Origin: Toxonevra muliebris
Taxonomy: Eukaryota > Arthropoda > Insecta > Diptera > Pallopteridae
NCBI GenBank assembly: GCA_963691655.1
Contig: OY829330.1
Coordinates: 16,216,815-16,280,814 of the forward strand
Length of the DNA stretch: 64,000 nt
Direction of reading: 5' to 3'
Shown one piece after another: positions 11,541 to 22,472 of this stretch. The position numbers and the translations under genes were made by a program. A model generated the notes under the pieces. It was not told the origin of the DNA. It searched no databases and saw nothing but the letters and a program-made list of their open reading frames with translations. The stretch's first letter is position 1, and every line of letters begins with the position of its first letter.

Positions 11541-11995
11541 ATACTGTTACTTTCAGCCATAATCCATTTAAAGGAGGAAAAAATTGTTTAAATTAAAGTA
11601 TATTTTTGACAATTTACTTACAATTTGCTTTTTCATCCGCAATTCAAAGGAAATAACAAAAAGGCATATAACAAAAAGGCATGACAGGTATGTAAGAACT
11701 TCATTTTTTCTTAATTCTTAATTCATTTTCAAAATGAATTAAGACCGCAAAACCGAAGTGACTTTAGCCCGCGCGATTTGTGGACGATGCTACTGTGCAA
11801 ATATTTAAAAACATTAGTTGATAATGAAAATTACACTTTGCCTTTAACTTAGACGTTCAGGTTAAGCCAAATTTACAAGTTTGAGTTTTTTCTACAAGGC
11901 TTAATAGGTGGACATTTCTGCTTGTTACTTATCGATAACTTCTCGGTCACATCGATAATTGCCGACAATTTTTTTTAACGATATTTCCACCCCTA

Positions 11996-13455
11996 ACTAA
12001 TACAATTTTATATTTTTTTATTATTTGTGGAACAAAAAGAAATTAGTTTTCACAAACAAAAGAAGCGGTGGCTTTTGCGATGGGGAAGTAGTAGGCCACT
12101 ATACCCGGGTTTTCCTTCAATTAGAGTGAAAAGGCTAAATTTTTGAAAAATAGCAAAAAAGTCAAAATAAAATTTATATACATGGAATAAGGCGGACTCG
12201 AGAAGTGCAGATATTTAATGAGCCATCATATAGGATTAATCAGAAAAATTACAAGAAATCCGTATAGTCCGCTACCTGTTTATAACGTATTTATTTTCCA
12301 AACATTTTCAAGTTTGTCATAAAAAATTTAGTTGCGAAAATGTCACAAATAGCAACACTACGTCGTCAGTTGCCATTTTAAATTTATACAGAAGATCCAA
12401 ACATTTAGAAAATTAAGCTTTTCACCGATTTTAAGAAATTGGTTTTAAAAAATCTTTTATATATATTTACAGTGACCAGAATTCACGAAGCAAAATGCGG
12501 GACACTTTATTTCAATAACTTTTATATTTCGGGATGAGTACTCGAAATTAATCTAGTTTTTGTAATTAACTTACCCAGTAATTTGTGTGTTCATTTTTTA
12601 TTAATACGAAAACATATATACAAAGAGAAAAACTTTTTTATGTACAGTTAGGGCTTTGAAAAGACGTATAGAACGTAAGTGATGCGGATCGATGTATATT
12701 AGTCGGATCGATCTTGTTTTGCTTTTCTTTGGTATTTTTTCTAATTATTTTCTGTTTTCGAAACGAACGAGCATTATTTTCCCTTTCTAATGGTATGCAA
12801 CACTTATTTCAAATTAATCAGTAATGAGTGAAAACACAAAGAGTGAAAGTATTTTCATACAAAGCCTTGGCAATTGAAATAAGAAAACCACAAATTTTAT
12901 AATATTGATTACTTTTGTGATGGTAAGAATATTTATAAAATTTATATAGGGTTTTGTTCAATAAATATTCTGCTATAGTTTGGTAAAAATAAGCACCATT
13001 TTGAAAAGCATACTAAGAAAAAAACTAACATTTAAAATCAATCCGAATTACAAAAATGCGTTTTTCTACTTGATCCGAATTACAAGCAGATGAGGTATTT
13101 GCATAATTACAAAATTTAGGAAAACTGTATAGTTTTAATTAATGAAAGTTATTTGGTTGTAATTTAGATATAATAGGTGATGTTTGTAGGTAATTTGAAT
13201 TTACCCTTTGTTTAAGAAGTTTTTGTGAAATCTGAGTTCAAAGTTTAAATAAGCTTGAAATTTTTTTTTTTTAATTTTGGCTTAAAATTTTGCATTTCAT
13301 TGTTCATCAGTTCAGGGACTAGCGGATCCGAATTTTATTACTTTAGCTTGATATGATATTCGAAGATATTGGATTTTTGCGAAAATGACACGCCCACTTT
13401 GAGATAGGTCACATTTTATAGTTTATATACAGCGATGGGAAAAATATAAGGGATA
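11996..13455. other. AT-rich intergenic stretch
   Basis: No gene recognised. Around 12470-12520 there is a short CAGTGACCAGAATTC-type sequence that could be a hAT terminus, but no partner end was found. Confidence 0.3.
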
Positions 13456-13463
13456 GTTACTAT

Positions 13464-14495
13464 CGCGGTTGCCACTTACTCATTTTATTTTGTACCAATA
13501 TTTACAAAAAAATGTACCAAATGGGGAGAAAATGTACCAATATGATAAATAACATTAATAGTTATTTATTAAGGATGTAGTCTGGTGTTCGAGTTACAAA
13601 AAATCGATTATTTTTTTAAATGCATTTCGAAAGTACAATATATTGGAAGTATACTGTAAAAATTTCAGACTAAAACTCAAAATATTAATCGAGAGCGCCT
13701 GTTGTGAAAACTTAAAAAGCGTTTTTCACGAAACAACGTTTTATTGACCGGCTCAGGGATATGAGAGAATTCTATCGAACCGATTGGGCTGAACTTTTAA
13801 TGTGCTATTTTATACGCCAATGGCTCTCGCTGTTAGTAGAATTGTTTATTTTTAATTATTATTTCCTATTTTCTACAACGATTTTCAGCAAAAAACAACG
13901 CGATTTAAAAAATATTTGGAAGTCCGCCATTTTGTTATTTTTTAATCCAAATGCTTAAATCTACTACCTGCCAGAATGACAAGCCTACAGAACAATAATC
14001 TATTTAAATTTTTTGTTTAAGAAGACTTTAAGTACTGTAATCACCCGGGCTAGCCCCACACCTTTTTTTGGGTGCCTACTTTGGACGTAAAGAGCACTAC
14101 AAAAATATAAAATAAATTCCAAAAACAATTTTTTGTACAGTTAAAGATGTCAATAATAACATATGAAAAAATGAAATGATCACGTTTTATTTTGTTATAA
14201 TAAAAAATTCCCGAAACATCCTTTATAAAAAGTAACACACTAATTGAAATATATTTTGTATTTTAAAAATAGTTTTTGGCCGACTAGATATAATGAGACT
14301 CTTAACGTCCGACACACATTTTTTTTGAAAGCATTATATATTATATATGTATATTTAAATTTTATATTTTTCTACAAAAAATATTTTGAACATAATTTTA
14401 CAATTCTTAATTATTATGAAAGCTAACTATGCCCACAGAATGTACCAAATTTTAAAAAAAATTTTTGGTAGAATTGTACCAAAGTGGCAACCGTG
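13464..14495. mobile_element. hAT-like non-autonomous element with 8-bp TSD
   Basis: Ends are inverted: CGCGGTTGCCACTTACTC on the left and CACGGTTGCCACTTTGG read inward from the right. Perfect 8-bp duplications GTTACTAT flank it (13456-13463 and 14496-14503). Such a duplication with this type of terminus fits hAT. The centre (13572-14222) is a second repeat also found at 29868-30520. Confidence 0.85.
13572..14222. repeat. AAGGATG repeat, copy A
   Basis: Begins AGGATGTAGTCTGGTGTTCG and ends near CCCGAAACATCCTT. The same block, about 650 bp, occurs in the same orientation at 29868-30520, again inside a hAT-like element. Shared interior landmarks include CGAACCGATTGGGCTGAA and CCAGAATGACAAGCCTACA. 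Confidence 0.75.
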
Positions 14496-14572
14496 GTTAC
14501 TATACGTGTGATTTTGTATCCCTTTCTTACACACATGATTTTAGTTACTAATAAATATATATTTATCTCACT

Positions 14573-15063
14573 TGCATCTCATAGAAAAACAAAAAATTTC
14601 AAAATAGTTCGTGCCAAAGTTTATGACGCCATGGACTAGTTGTCTAAAACGCTAGGAAGCACGCAGCCACTTATGGGGCCAAGGCTCAAATCCCACAAAA
14701 TTTTTTTTTTTTGTTTTGTGGCCTATGTATGTGTGGGTATGTACCCAGTTGAACTTTGGATGATCGTAGGAGTAATCATTGAGCGCTCCAAAGCGAGCAA
14801 TCAATTACTCCCTATTGCTCCAGAGCTTTTGTACTTTGTACTCCTTTTTAACATTGCATGTCCTAGAGCATGGAGTACTCGTTTTAACCTCCAAAAGGAG
14901 TAATAAAGGAGGACACGATTACGAGCATGAAATCACTTGCATCTCATAGAAAAACAAAACTCCGAAATAGTTCCTTACAAAATTTATGACACCATACACT
15001 GACTAGTTGTCTAAACCGCCAGTAAGCACTTGTGTGTGCCAAGGTTCAAATCCCACAACTTTT
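14573..15063. repeat. Direct repeat of about 130 bp around an insert
   Basis: The block starting CACTTGCATCTCATAGAAAA and running to AATCCCACAA occurs at about 14573-14700 and again at about 14931-15063. Each copy contains a tRNA-like A-box-type segment (GACTAGTTGTCTAAA) and a B-box-like segment (CAAATCCCAC). It may be a duplicated tRNA-derived SINE head. Confidence 0.55.
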
Positions 15064-15640
15064 TTTTTAATTTTTTTTTTTTAATTAGCATCGCGAATAT
15101 TAAATGACGCGCTTACCAACTGAGCCACACAAGCAAATTTATAGTTATTGAATTTTGTTTCTTTTACTCTTGCAATGATTCTACTACTAGTTACTGATTT
15201 TTAACTCTTTGATGCACACGAATTAAAAAAAAATAAAAACACCAGTTGCACAGAAATTTTTTTGGTTTATATCATTATCAGCAGAATGAGAAACTAAATA
15301 AAATATTAAACTGTGTGACTATAAGTAATTTCAACTTTGCGAGGTGGGTTAAGATATATCACACTATGCATAAAAAATATGCGAAAAGTGGGGCAGTTTT
15401 TACCCTACCTACCGTAAAGGGTTAACTGGGCAAGAGAGAGTAAGATATACAAATTTGAACTACTCAATTAGGCTGTCTTTATTTATCATTATTTCTAAAA
15501 ATAGACCATATAAAATTATGAAATTGTGTTAGTGAAATTCAAAAATTTCGGTACTGTATTGGAGTTGCTCGTTTATCCCTCCTTTTGGAGTAATGAAATC
15601 ATTAATCGTTGGAGGAGTACTCACTGTTTGTGCAGCTGGG
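14744..15640. repeat. Repeat block related to 20.6-21.6 kb, weak inverted ends
   Basis: Ends read CCCAGTTGAAC and, from the right, CCCAGCTGCAC, each next to TA. The inner part (about 15090-15560) is an inverted relative of about 20750-21180, sharing GAGGTGGGTTAA and the TTGCACAGAAATTTTTTT block. A tRNA-like segment is present on the minus strand near 15090-15140. Confidence 0.5.
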
Positions 15641-16428
15641 TATTTACGCATACATGCATACATTTTTTTTAGAAAACATTGACGCAAGAAGTCATGGAGT
15701 TTCAGATCGATTCATCAACAAACAAACAAAATATACATGTTTAAACCAGGGACCCTAACGGTTATGCGTTTTATAGTAAAAGTCAAATATTAAAAGTTAT
15801 TTTGTGACTTTTATCGTGATTGGCCAAATAAAACAGTAAATTGTTGACTTTTTTGATATTTGGCAAGAAAATTCCGAAACCATTATGGAATGAAGCGGAT
15901 CCCTATGTATTGTATACCGTTGAAAAGTTCTCAACGAGTATATCTTCGGTGTTTCATTAATTAGTTATAAGGGTTGACCATTTATTTTTGTCCAAAAAAG
16001 TAAAAGTCATAAATTAACTGGTTCGTTTTGGATTTTTTTTTTGCCCGACAAAATAAAAGTCAAATATAATTATTATTTCTCGCCAAAAATTATAAAAGTT
16101 AATAATTTACCGTTTTATTTAGCCTATTACGATAAAAGTCATGAATTTAAAAGTCATACAATATTTGTGGAATTTAGTCCGTGAGGATCACAACCGTACA
16201 CTTAAAGATCCCCTACGGCTATTTTTTGTGGATGACTTTTTGAGTTGAAAAATGGGAAATAACAGTTATTTTCGGTCCCTGGTTTAAACTCAAAATGGGC
16301 CTAATTAGGCCCAGGTGTCCATCCTAGAGTTAATATAAAAACAGGAACTGTTTGTTTGATTTAAACGAAATAACAATAAAAAAATGTATCAAATGATTCT
16401 GGACTAGAAGAGTTATTACAACTAAAAC
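15641..16428. other. AT-rich intergenic stretch
   Basis: Contains recurring ATAAAAGTCA-type words between 15780 and 16150, an imperfect local repeat. No gene seen. Confidence 0.35.
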
Positions 16429-16430
16429 TA

Positions 16431-16769
16431 CAGTAGGTGGAAAAAATAAGTTGTCAAAATGAAAACAAAACCTTAGCACCAAATATCTTCGCTATTATAG
16501 ATAGCTTTAAATTTATTTTTCAGTATAAAACTACGTGAAATGTTGTTGAAATAGCGATAACATTATCCAGAAAAAAATTAGTTTTGATTTTCTTTTAAAG
16601 TTTAATATTACTAAGTGACAGAATGATGGTGTAAAAACAAGTTGTCAAAAACTTCAACATTCTTTCGCTAACAGTTTTAGTGAATTGGTCTTCTATAATG
16701 AAAACAAGGTTTTTAGATCATTTTGAAGTATTTTTTTTCATTTTGACATCTTATTTTTTCCACCTATTG
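16431..16769. mobile_element. Tc1/mariner-type MITE, 339 bp
   Basis: Inverted ends CAGTAGGTGGAAAAAATAAG on the left and CAATAGGTGGAAAAAATAAG read from the right, each flanked by TA, followed by TGTCAAAATGAAAA in both arms. The TA duplication and CAGT-like ends indicate Tc1/mariner mobilisation. No transposase. Confidence 0.82.
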
Positions 16770-16869
16770 TATATTCTATGTATATTTTTCACAGGAATGA
16801 ATTTCTTTCGAGAGATCAGTTTAATTTTTAAAAAAAGAGTGGAATTCTGTACAGTTAATCAAAATTGAG

Positions 16870-17040
16870 CATTTCAATTTTAAGTTTTTTTCTCAGTTGT
16901 CCAAATATTATTTATAATTGAAAATAATCTTTTAGCAGATGCATTTGAGACGAGAAGGCAAAAGCTAAACTCGAAAATTTTTAAAATATTTTTTAAAAGA
17001 TATGTGCTTTTGAATAAGTAATGAAATATTTGAGCCCAAA
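16870..17040 (-). pseudogene. hAT transposase C-terminal fragment
   Basis: The minus strand reads LLVSNASAKRLFSIINNIW followed by T-x-E-K, matching the hAT C-terminal dimerisation motif of the SNASVERVFSLMNNIWT type. Only this tail remains, so the parent element is largely gone. It belongs to a different hAT lineage from the 10-11 kb relic, judging by the SNAS version of the motif. Confidence 0.65.
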
Positions 17041-17080
17041 AGACGAAAATTCGGGGCAAAAAGTAAAATACGGGACGCAT

Positions 17081-18101
17081 TTTTATATCTTTACTAAGGC
17101 TTAAATTCCCTCCTTTTCGAAACTTGTGAATCCGCTAGTGCTTCCACATATTTATACATGAGATATTTGGACAAGTATTTGCTAAGGTAGAAAAAAAAAT
17201 GTTCTGTTACAGAAGTTTGATATATGTATGTATGTGAGAGTAAAGAAGAAAAATTGTGATGAGAGTAAATGAATGTCGTAAAAGCGAAAAGGTGGTAGTG
17301 CTTTCTTTTAGTGTGTGGTGAGAAATACAATGGTGAGTAGTGTGAAGTATAGATACAATGATAACAACAATAAAAACTATAATGTAAATATGCAGAAACA
17401 GGTGAATAGAAAGCTGCATCAAAAGCAACAGCAAAATAATGCGGTCGGTTGTTTGTAATTTATACACAATATATATACAAATATGTATACATACTTATGG
17501 AGGATTTCATCTCACGTGAACCTATTTTTAAAATCGATCGAACTCAAACTTGGACAAACTTTAGTCCTATTGAGTAGTAGTTACCACACCACATTTGAAC
17601 GAGGTCGGCCATCGAAACCTGACCCTGTACAGATTCGTGATCAGTGGCCAAAAATACTCCCGAAAAATTGGATCACATTTTAGATACTATTTTAAATATA
17701 TATATATATATATATTCTTATTACTTCCCTCTGCAGAAATATAGAAACTAATTTAGTAGAAAATGATGAGGTTCTATCATATTTTTTACCTTATTGCACT
17801 ACTTTGATAATACAGAAAAAATAATCCATGTTTAATTTCCTACATTTTGACCTTCAAGCGCTAAACTAAAAGTTCATCAAAAAAAAAGAAGAAAAATAAG
17901 AAAATAGAAAAAAGCATTACATACAATTTGTTGTGGGCTTTAACCCATTAATTGACAATGGTGCGAAAACGCACCACTAAAAAAGTGTGATTTGTATAGA
18001 CTAGTTATTTTTATAGATTAAAAATGGTGTGTTTTCGCACCATTGACAATTATTTAGTGGATTTATGCTATGTATTTTGAACATTTCGGTTGTTATAGCA
18101 C
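17081..18101. other. AT-rich stretch with a small inverted repeat
   Basis: Contains a (TA)n run at about 17697-17714 and, at 17951-18050, an inverted repeat built on AATTGACAATGGTGCGAAAA. The latter starts right after TTAACCCATT, like the piggyBac-type MITE at 42643. No gene seen. Confidence 0.5.
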
Positions 18102-18985
18102 ACGCAAAGAAAAAAAAACGTTTATCGCTCGTTTGTGGAGAATATATTACTTTTACGCTGAACAAAAACGTTTCTGAGGAACTTTGCCGTGTTTGCAGAA
18201 GCCAAAACCGTTTTCTGCAAAAGATTAACAATTTTATGATGAACGAAAATTCGTTCACGATAAAATTAAGGCAATTTTCTTCTCTTGCAAATGAAAAAAA
18301 CGTTTCTGCTAAACGAAAGTCCACAACTCTCTTCTCTTTTTATTTTCGTGTTCCTCTCATCTCGCTCTCGTCGCAAAAACAAGCAGCAGCGACGCTTACA
18401 TTCAAACTCCACACAACAACAAATCAACACAACATAACGCGAAGTATCATTTGTCAACGCATTATTGAAGAATTTTAATTGTGCATTGAAATTATTTCAT
18501 CATATTTCTTTTTGTCTATAAAAAAGTGCGTGGTGCTTATAAAAAACAAATAAATGTGTGTGATTTATAATAAATGATACAAAAATTGTAATAATATAAT
18601 TTTGTGTAAATTTTATACACTTTTTCTAGTTTTTAATTAGAAAATTTTATTTAAACAAAAACCACAATAAAATGCCAATGTACATATGAAAATTGTTTTT
18701 GCTTTTTTTTTATATTTTTCAAAGAAATATTGCGTTTTATTGCAAACGTTTTTAGTTCATCGTAAAAGAATTGATGAATAAATGAACGAATAGAAACGTT
18801 CGTGGAAAATGTTTTTCGGTTATTGTGAAAGAATTGAACCGTTTATGATGAATAAATCTTCGTTCATGGCAACCGAATACAGTCGTTTGTGATAAATAAA
18901 AGCTTTGTTCATCATGAAAACATTCCATGAACGAAGTTCGTTTCGTGAAAATTTCGTTTCTGAGAAACGAATTTTTTCTTTGCGT
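18102..18985 (+). mobile_element. ACGCAAAG MITE, copy A
   Basis: Ends are inverted ACGCAAAGAAAAAA motifs. An inverted copy lies at 23537-24334. Arms carry recurring AAACGTTT and CGTTCAT words. The interior is nearly identical between copies and includes an 80-codon frame starting MMNENSFTIK (about 18236-18478). No clear target duplication. Confidence 0.8.
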
Positions 18986-19850
18986 GTAACCATTTAGTGG
19001 CAAGTGTATAGAGTTTAATTGAAGATCAAATTGAAATACATTGTAAAAGAATGTATAAATGTTTGAATGAATGGATATATTAACCTTTTTCTTATACTAA
19101 ATACTTTGTAGAAAGTGCAATTTCGATGAAAAAAAAATATATTTTTTCATTTTCCATAAATTGTTTTACCATATTACTTATTATTATTTTTCTATTGTAT
19201 TCAAAGTTATATATTAATCAAGTGGTTGTGTACAAACACATGGAACAAATAGAAAATGTAGTTGATCACATTGGTCTATGAACGACTTCTATATTGGAAA
19301 AAAACAACAGTTAGCAGTACATATCGTCATCTAAAATCCAAAAAGCCATAACAAAACAAATTTTCAAAATCGAATTTTTGATTAATTATGATGCACTTGC
19401 TCAAATTTCAAACTTCTACGCCAAAAAATAACGGTTTTACTACAGAACTCCAAAATGCCATAACTACAAGTACAGGAATTAATTAAGCGAATAGAAGTAT
19501 TTACACACTTGAAGTAAAAAGGAAAAAAATATTTGAATATCTTTAAGTAACTAAGTGATACTAAACTTTCACAATTACATTCTTCTTAAATCTATAATAT
19601 TTTCCATTTTACAATGTTTTTTGCTTCTCCTGTAAAGAAATAAAATGTGTAATTACTACTTTTTGATATTATTTTCATAATTTTACAGATTGGACTTTTT
19701 GGGTTTAAAGGGTTTAGAAATGAGGGAGGTTTATTAGTCTCAAACGCTGTAAAAATTTATATAAGGCTTTGGGATGACAATCTATATTGTACGAGTTCAA
19801 GTTAGTGCAATACAATTTTAACTTCCACTAAGTCGTCAATTGAGCTCTCT
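18986..19850. other. AT-rich intergenic stretch
   Basis: Nothing recognisable on either strand. Confidence 0.3.
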
Positions 19851-19860
19851 CTCCTTATAG

Positions 19861-20000
19861 CTAAACGTTTAGTGGTAGTGGGGAATAATTTCCACTAGTT
19901 TAGTGGTAGTTGGTTTCGATTTCCACTACCTCTAAATGTTTGGTGATAGTTGATTTTTATTTCCACTACCACTAAAGGTTTAGTGATAGTTGAATTTTAT
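19861..20000. repeat. Short tandem repeat, ~55-60 bp unit
   Basis: Imperfect tandem units containing GTTTAGTGGTAGTTG and TTTCCACTACC recur about three times. It is a small minisatellite with internal inverted character (AGTGGTAG and CTACCACT). Confidence 0.7.
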
Positions 20001-20019
20001 TTTCATTTTATTTATGGGT

Positions 20020-20462
20020 TGCATATTTTTCATTGTCAATATTGTTGATTTTATATTTTCCCCACGTTTTCAAGAATTCGCGATGAACTGATTCACCAGC
20101 TTGTTCAGGCCAGTATCCTAATCCATTTTCATCTTCAACATACTTCAAACGATCTATCAAATTTTAAAAACTCCTACTTCTCTATATATTTCTATATCTT
20201 CCAGCGTAAGGGACTCCTTTAACATTTTCCTGGATGCATTCCCTTCAAACGTTCTTCCATGGTAATTCCTTGATACGATATTCAACTTTTTTCAGATTAC
20301 AAACTGCTTCCTCTTCATAATCATTATAATTATGATCATTACTGCAAGAAGGTTTTGGATCTCATGTTTTACTAGAATCCAAAATGTTATTGCCTCTCAA
20401 ATCATTTAAAGTGACAAAACAATACGGACACGGATATGTCTCGAATGCGGTTTGCTGTCCAT
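20020..20462 (-). pseudogene. Unassigned transposon-like protein remnant
   Basis: The minus strand, with several stops, translates to recognisably protein-like text: CPYCFVTLNDLRGNN, then NGLGYWPEQAGESVHREFLK followed by a W-x-KYK-type segment. The EQAxESVH phrase reminds me of uncharacterised insect and cnidarian transposon proteins, but I cannot name the superfamily. It has a C-x2-C pair at the start. No intact reading frame remains. Confidence 0.45.
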
Positions 20463-20577
20463 TTTTATTAATAATAATTTAAAATCTGAAACAAATTTGC
20501 ATGGAATATCATTAACTTTTGTTAATTCGAATAAATAGATATTCGATATTCGAATTACCCCATCGTCCTTTTGGTAT

Positions 20578-21586
20578 ACACCGAGAAAAAAAAACTGTAA
20601 TTTGAACAGTTCATCGCTGTTGGTAAGAAAATCTGTTGTATTGAACGAAATTTGTTTGATTCAACAGTTTTTTATTTTGTATTGACAGTTTTCGTGTCGT
20701 TATCTGTTGAATATTTAGTTCATAACCCTGCCAGACAGGGCTAATGGAAACTCCAATACAGTAACAAAATTTTTGGCTTTCACTAACACAATTTCAAAAT
20801 TTTATATGTCTATTTTTAGAAATAATGATAGACAAAGACAGCCAGATTGAGTATTTAAAATTTGTATATCTTACTCTCTCTTGCATAGTTAACTCTTTAA
20901 GGTTAGTTAGAGCAAAATTATCCCAACATTTGCTTAGTATTTTAGAATGGTGAGATATATTTTAACCCACCTCGAAAAGTTGAAGTTACTTATAGTCAGA
21001 TAATTTAACTTTTATTTACAGTTTCTCCTTCAGTTGTCAATGCTAAAACCAAAAAAAAATTCTGTGCAACTTGAGTTTTTATTTTCTTTTAAATCGTGTG
21101 CCTCAAAGAGTTAAAAAACAGTAATTAGTGCTCGAAATATTGAAAGAGTAAAACAAAATTCATGGTAGGTAAATTTGATTATGTGGCACAGTTGGTAAGT
21201 GCGTTATTCATCAGTCATTATGCGAGTTTTTTCGGGCACAGGTTCGAGGCTAGGAAAAAACAATTCAAGAAAAAATAATTTAAATCGATAATAGTAAATA
21301 AAAAAATAAATTGAACAAAAAACAAAAGAATAATTCAAAAGTAAAAAAATTTCTTTTTCATTTTGAAATTTATTTAAAAAAAAAATGTAAGAAGAAATTT
21401 GTGGGATTTGAACTTTAGCGTGAAAAATTTTGGCAGCTACTATTTTGTAGTTTTGTTTTTCAAATCAACAGCACATTGTCTGTTAATATAACAGAGTTCA
21501 CTTTTGGATGGGATTTAACAGCAAAATCCGTTGGTTTATTAATATCCTTTCCGTTTGATATAACAGCATTTTTTCCCTCAGTGTAT
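20578..21586. mobile_element. ~1-kb non-autonomous element, ends TACACYGAG
   Basis: The left end reads TACACCGAGAAAAAAAAACTG-like sequence (first 20 given by TACACCGAGAAAAAAAAACT) and the right end, inward, TACACTGAGGGAAAAAA. TA flanks both, suggesting Tc1/mariner-type mobilisation. The interior shares a block with 15.1-15.6 kb in inverted orientation and contains a tRNA-like segment at 21171-21257. Confidence 0.55.
21171..21257 (+). other. tRNA-like segment (SINE-like promoter boxes)
   Basis: TGGCACAGTTGGTAAGTGCG resembles a pol III A box region, and GGTTCGAGGC about 40 bases later resembles a B box. It does not fold convincingly into a complete tRNA, so it is read as a tRNA-derived SINE piece. 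A related segment is on the minus strand at 15090-15140. Confidence 0.5.
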
Positions 21587-22466
21587 CAATTACGTTATTA
21601 AATGATTTTGTGTAACCTCTTCCTGTTAACTTTTTTGGATGACCAGTATAACGAGCAGTAAAACATATGTAACAGTTACATACATCTTTTTTTTCACGGG
21701 TTGATTTAGATAATACTATATTTTCATATTTTTGAGGCTCTCGTCAGGCATCTAGTAATGTTAAGTAACAATTTCTACAAATGCCCACAGAGAATTGGTC
21801 ATTGATCAAACTTTTTCACTAAGTTTTCGAGTTTATTAGTTATAAGAAATTTTGAAGTATTTTAATTTTCGGAAACATTTTTTTTACCACAAGCAGCGTA
21901 TACCCTTTTTCGGTTTTCCTCGTGTGTACATTTTGTTTCTGGATGTGGAGTCATATTTGAAAGCAATAAGTGTTATACTTAATCCTGAAGTGAGTATAAG
22001 CGATATAAAGTATATTATATCGCGATAAATTTTGCAACTCGTTATCTTTAAATATATATAAAGCTCATTTATCTCTAATGAGAAAATAAAATTAATGAAC
22101 CGCCATCTATTGGTATTAATGATCCATAGGGTGACCGTGCCTAATTTCGGAATTTATTGAATTAAAACATAAATAAGTAAGGATAACGACAGTCAAACTG
22201 TAATGATTTAATTGAACTGAGAAGAGCATTTTGGCTTCTTTTTATCCTCATTCTATGACAACTTTTCATCGCGTGAGTAAGTGCTTGTTTTTTTTAGTGA
22301 AAAGATCAATTTAAAAAGTTAATTAATTATTTTATTTTGTTTATTTTAACCATAAAAGATTCTGAGGCTAGGTATTGATTAAAATTTCTTATTGAATGTG
22401 ATCAATTTAGTAAAAAAATTGATTTTCGTATTTTAATGGTTGCCGACATAGGGAACAAAAATTTTT
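21587..22466. other. AT-rich intergenic stretch
   Basis: No gene or clear element recognised. Confidence 0.3.
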
Positions 22467-22472
22467 CAGAAT

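Larger units (their letters stand above)
7936..11995 (-). mobile_element. hAT transposon relic with nested insertions
   Basis: Ends resemble each other in inverted orientation: TAGGGATGTGCG at the left and, on the minus strand, TAGGGGTGGAAATATCG at the right, both followed by subterminal TATCGAT motifs. A decayed hAT transposase lies inside on the minus strand (10.1-11.5 kb). The flanking 8-mers (ATTAAAAT and ACTAATAC) match at 5 of 8 positions, so a target duplication is only suggested. A LINE fragment (8.5-8.9 kb), a dispersed repeat (9.27-9.98 kb) and a MITE (9600-9907) sit within it. Confidence 0.65.

Noticed and set aside
14640..14903. 87-codon frame starting MSKTLGSTQPLM
   Set aside because: Lies across repeat boundaries and has no family features; treated as chance.
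17094..17467. Two overlapping minus-strand frames rich in Ser, His, Thr and Tyr
   Set aside because: Low-complexity AT-rich translation with no domain.
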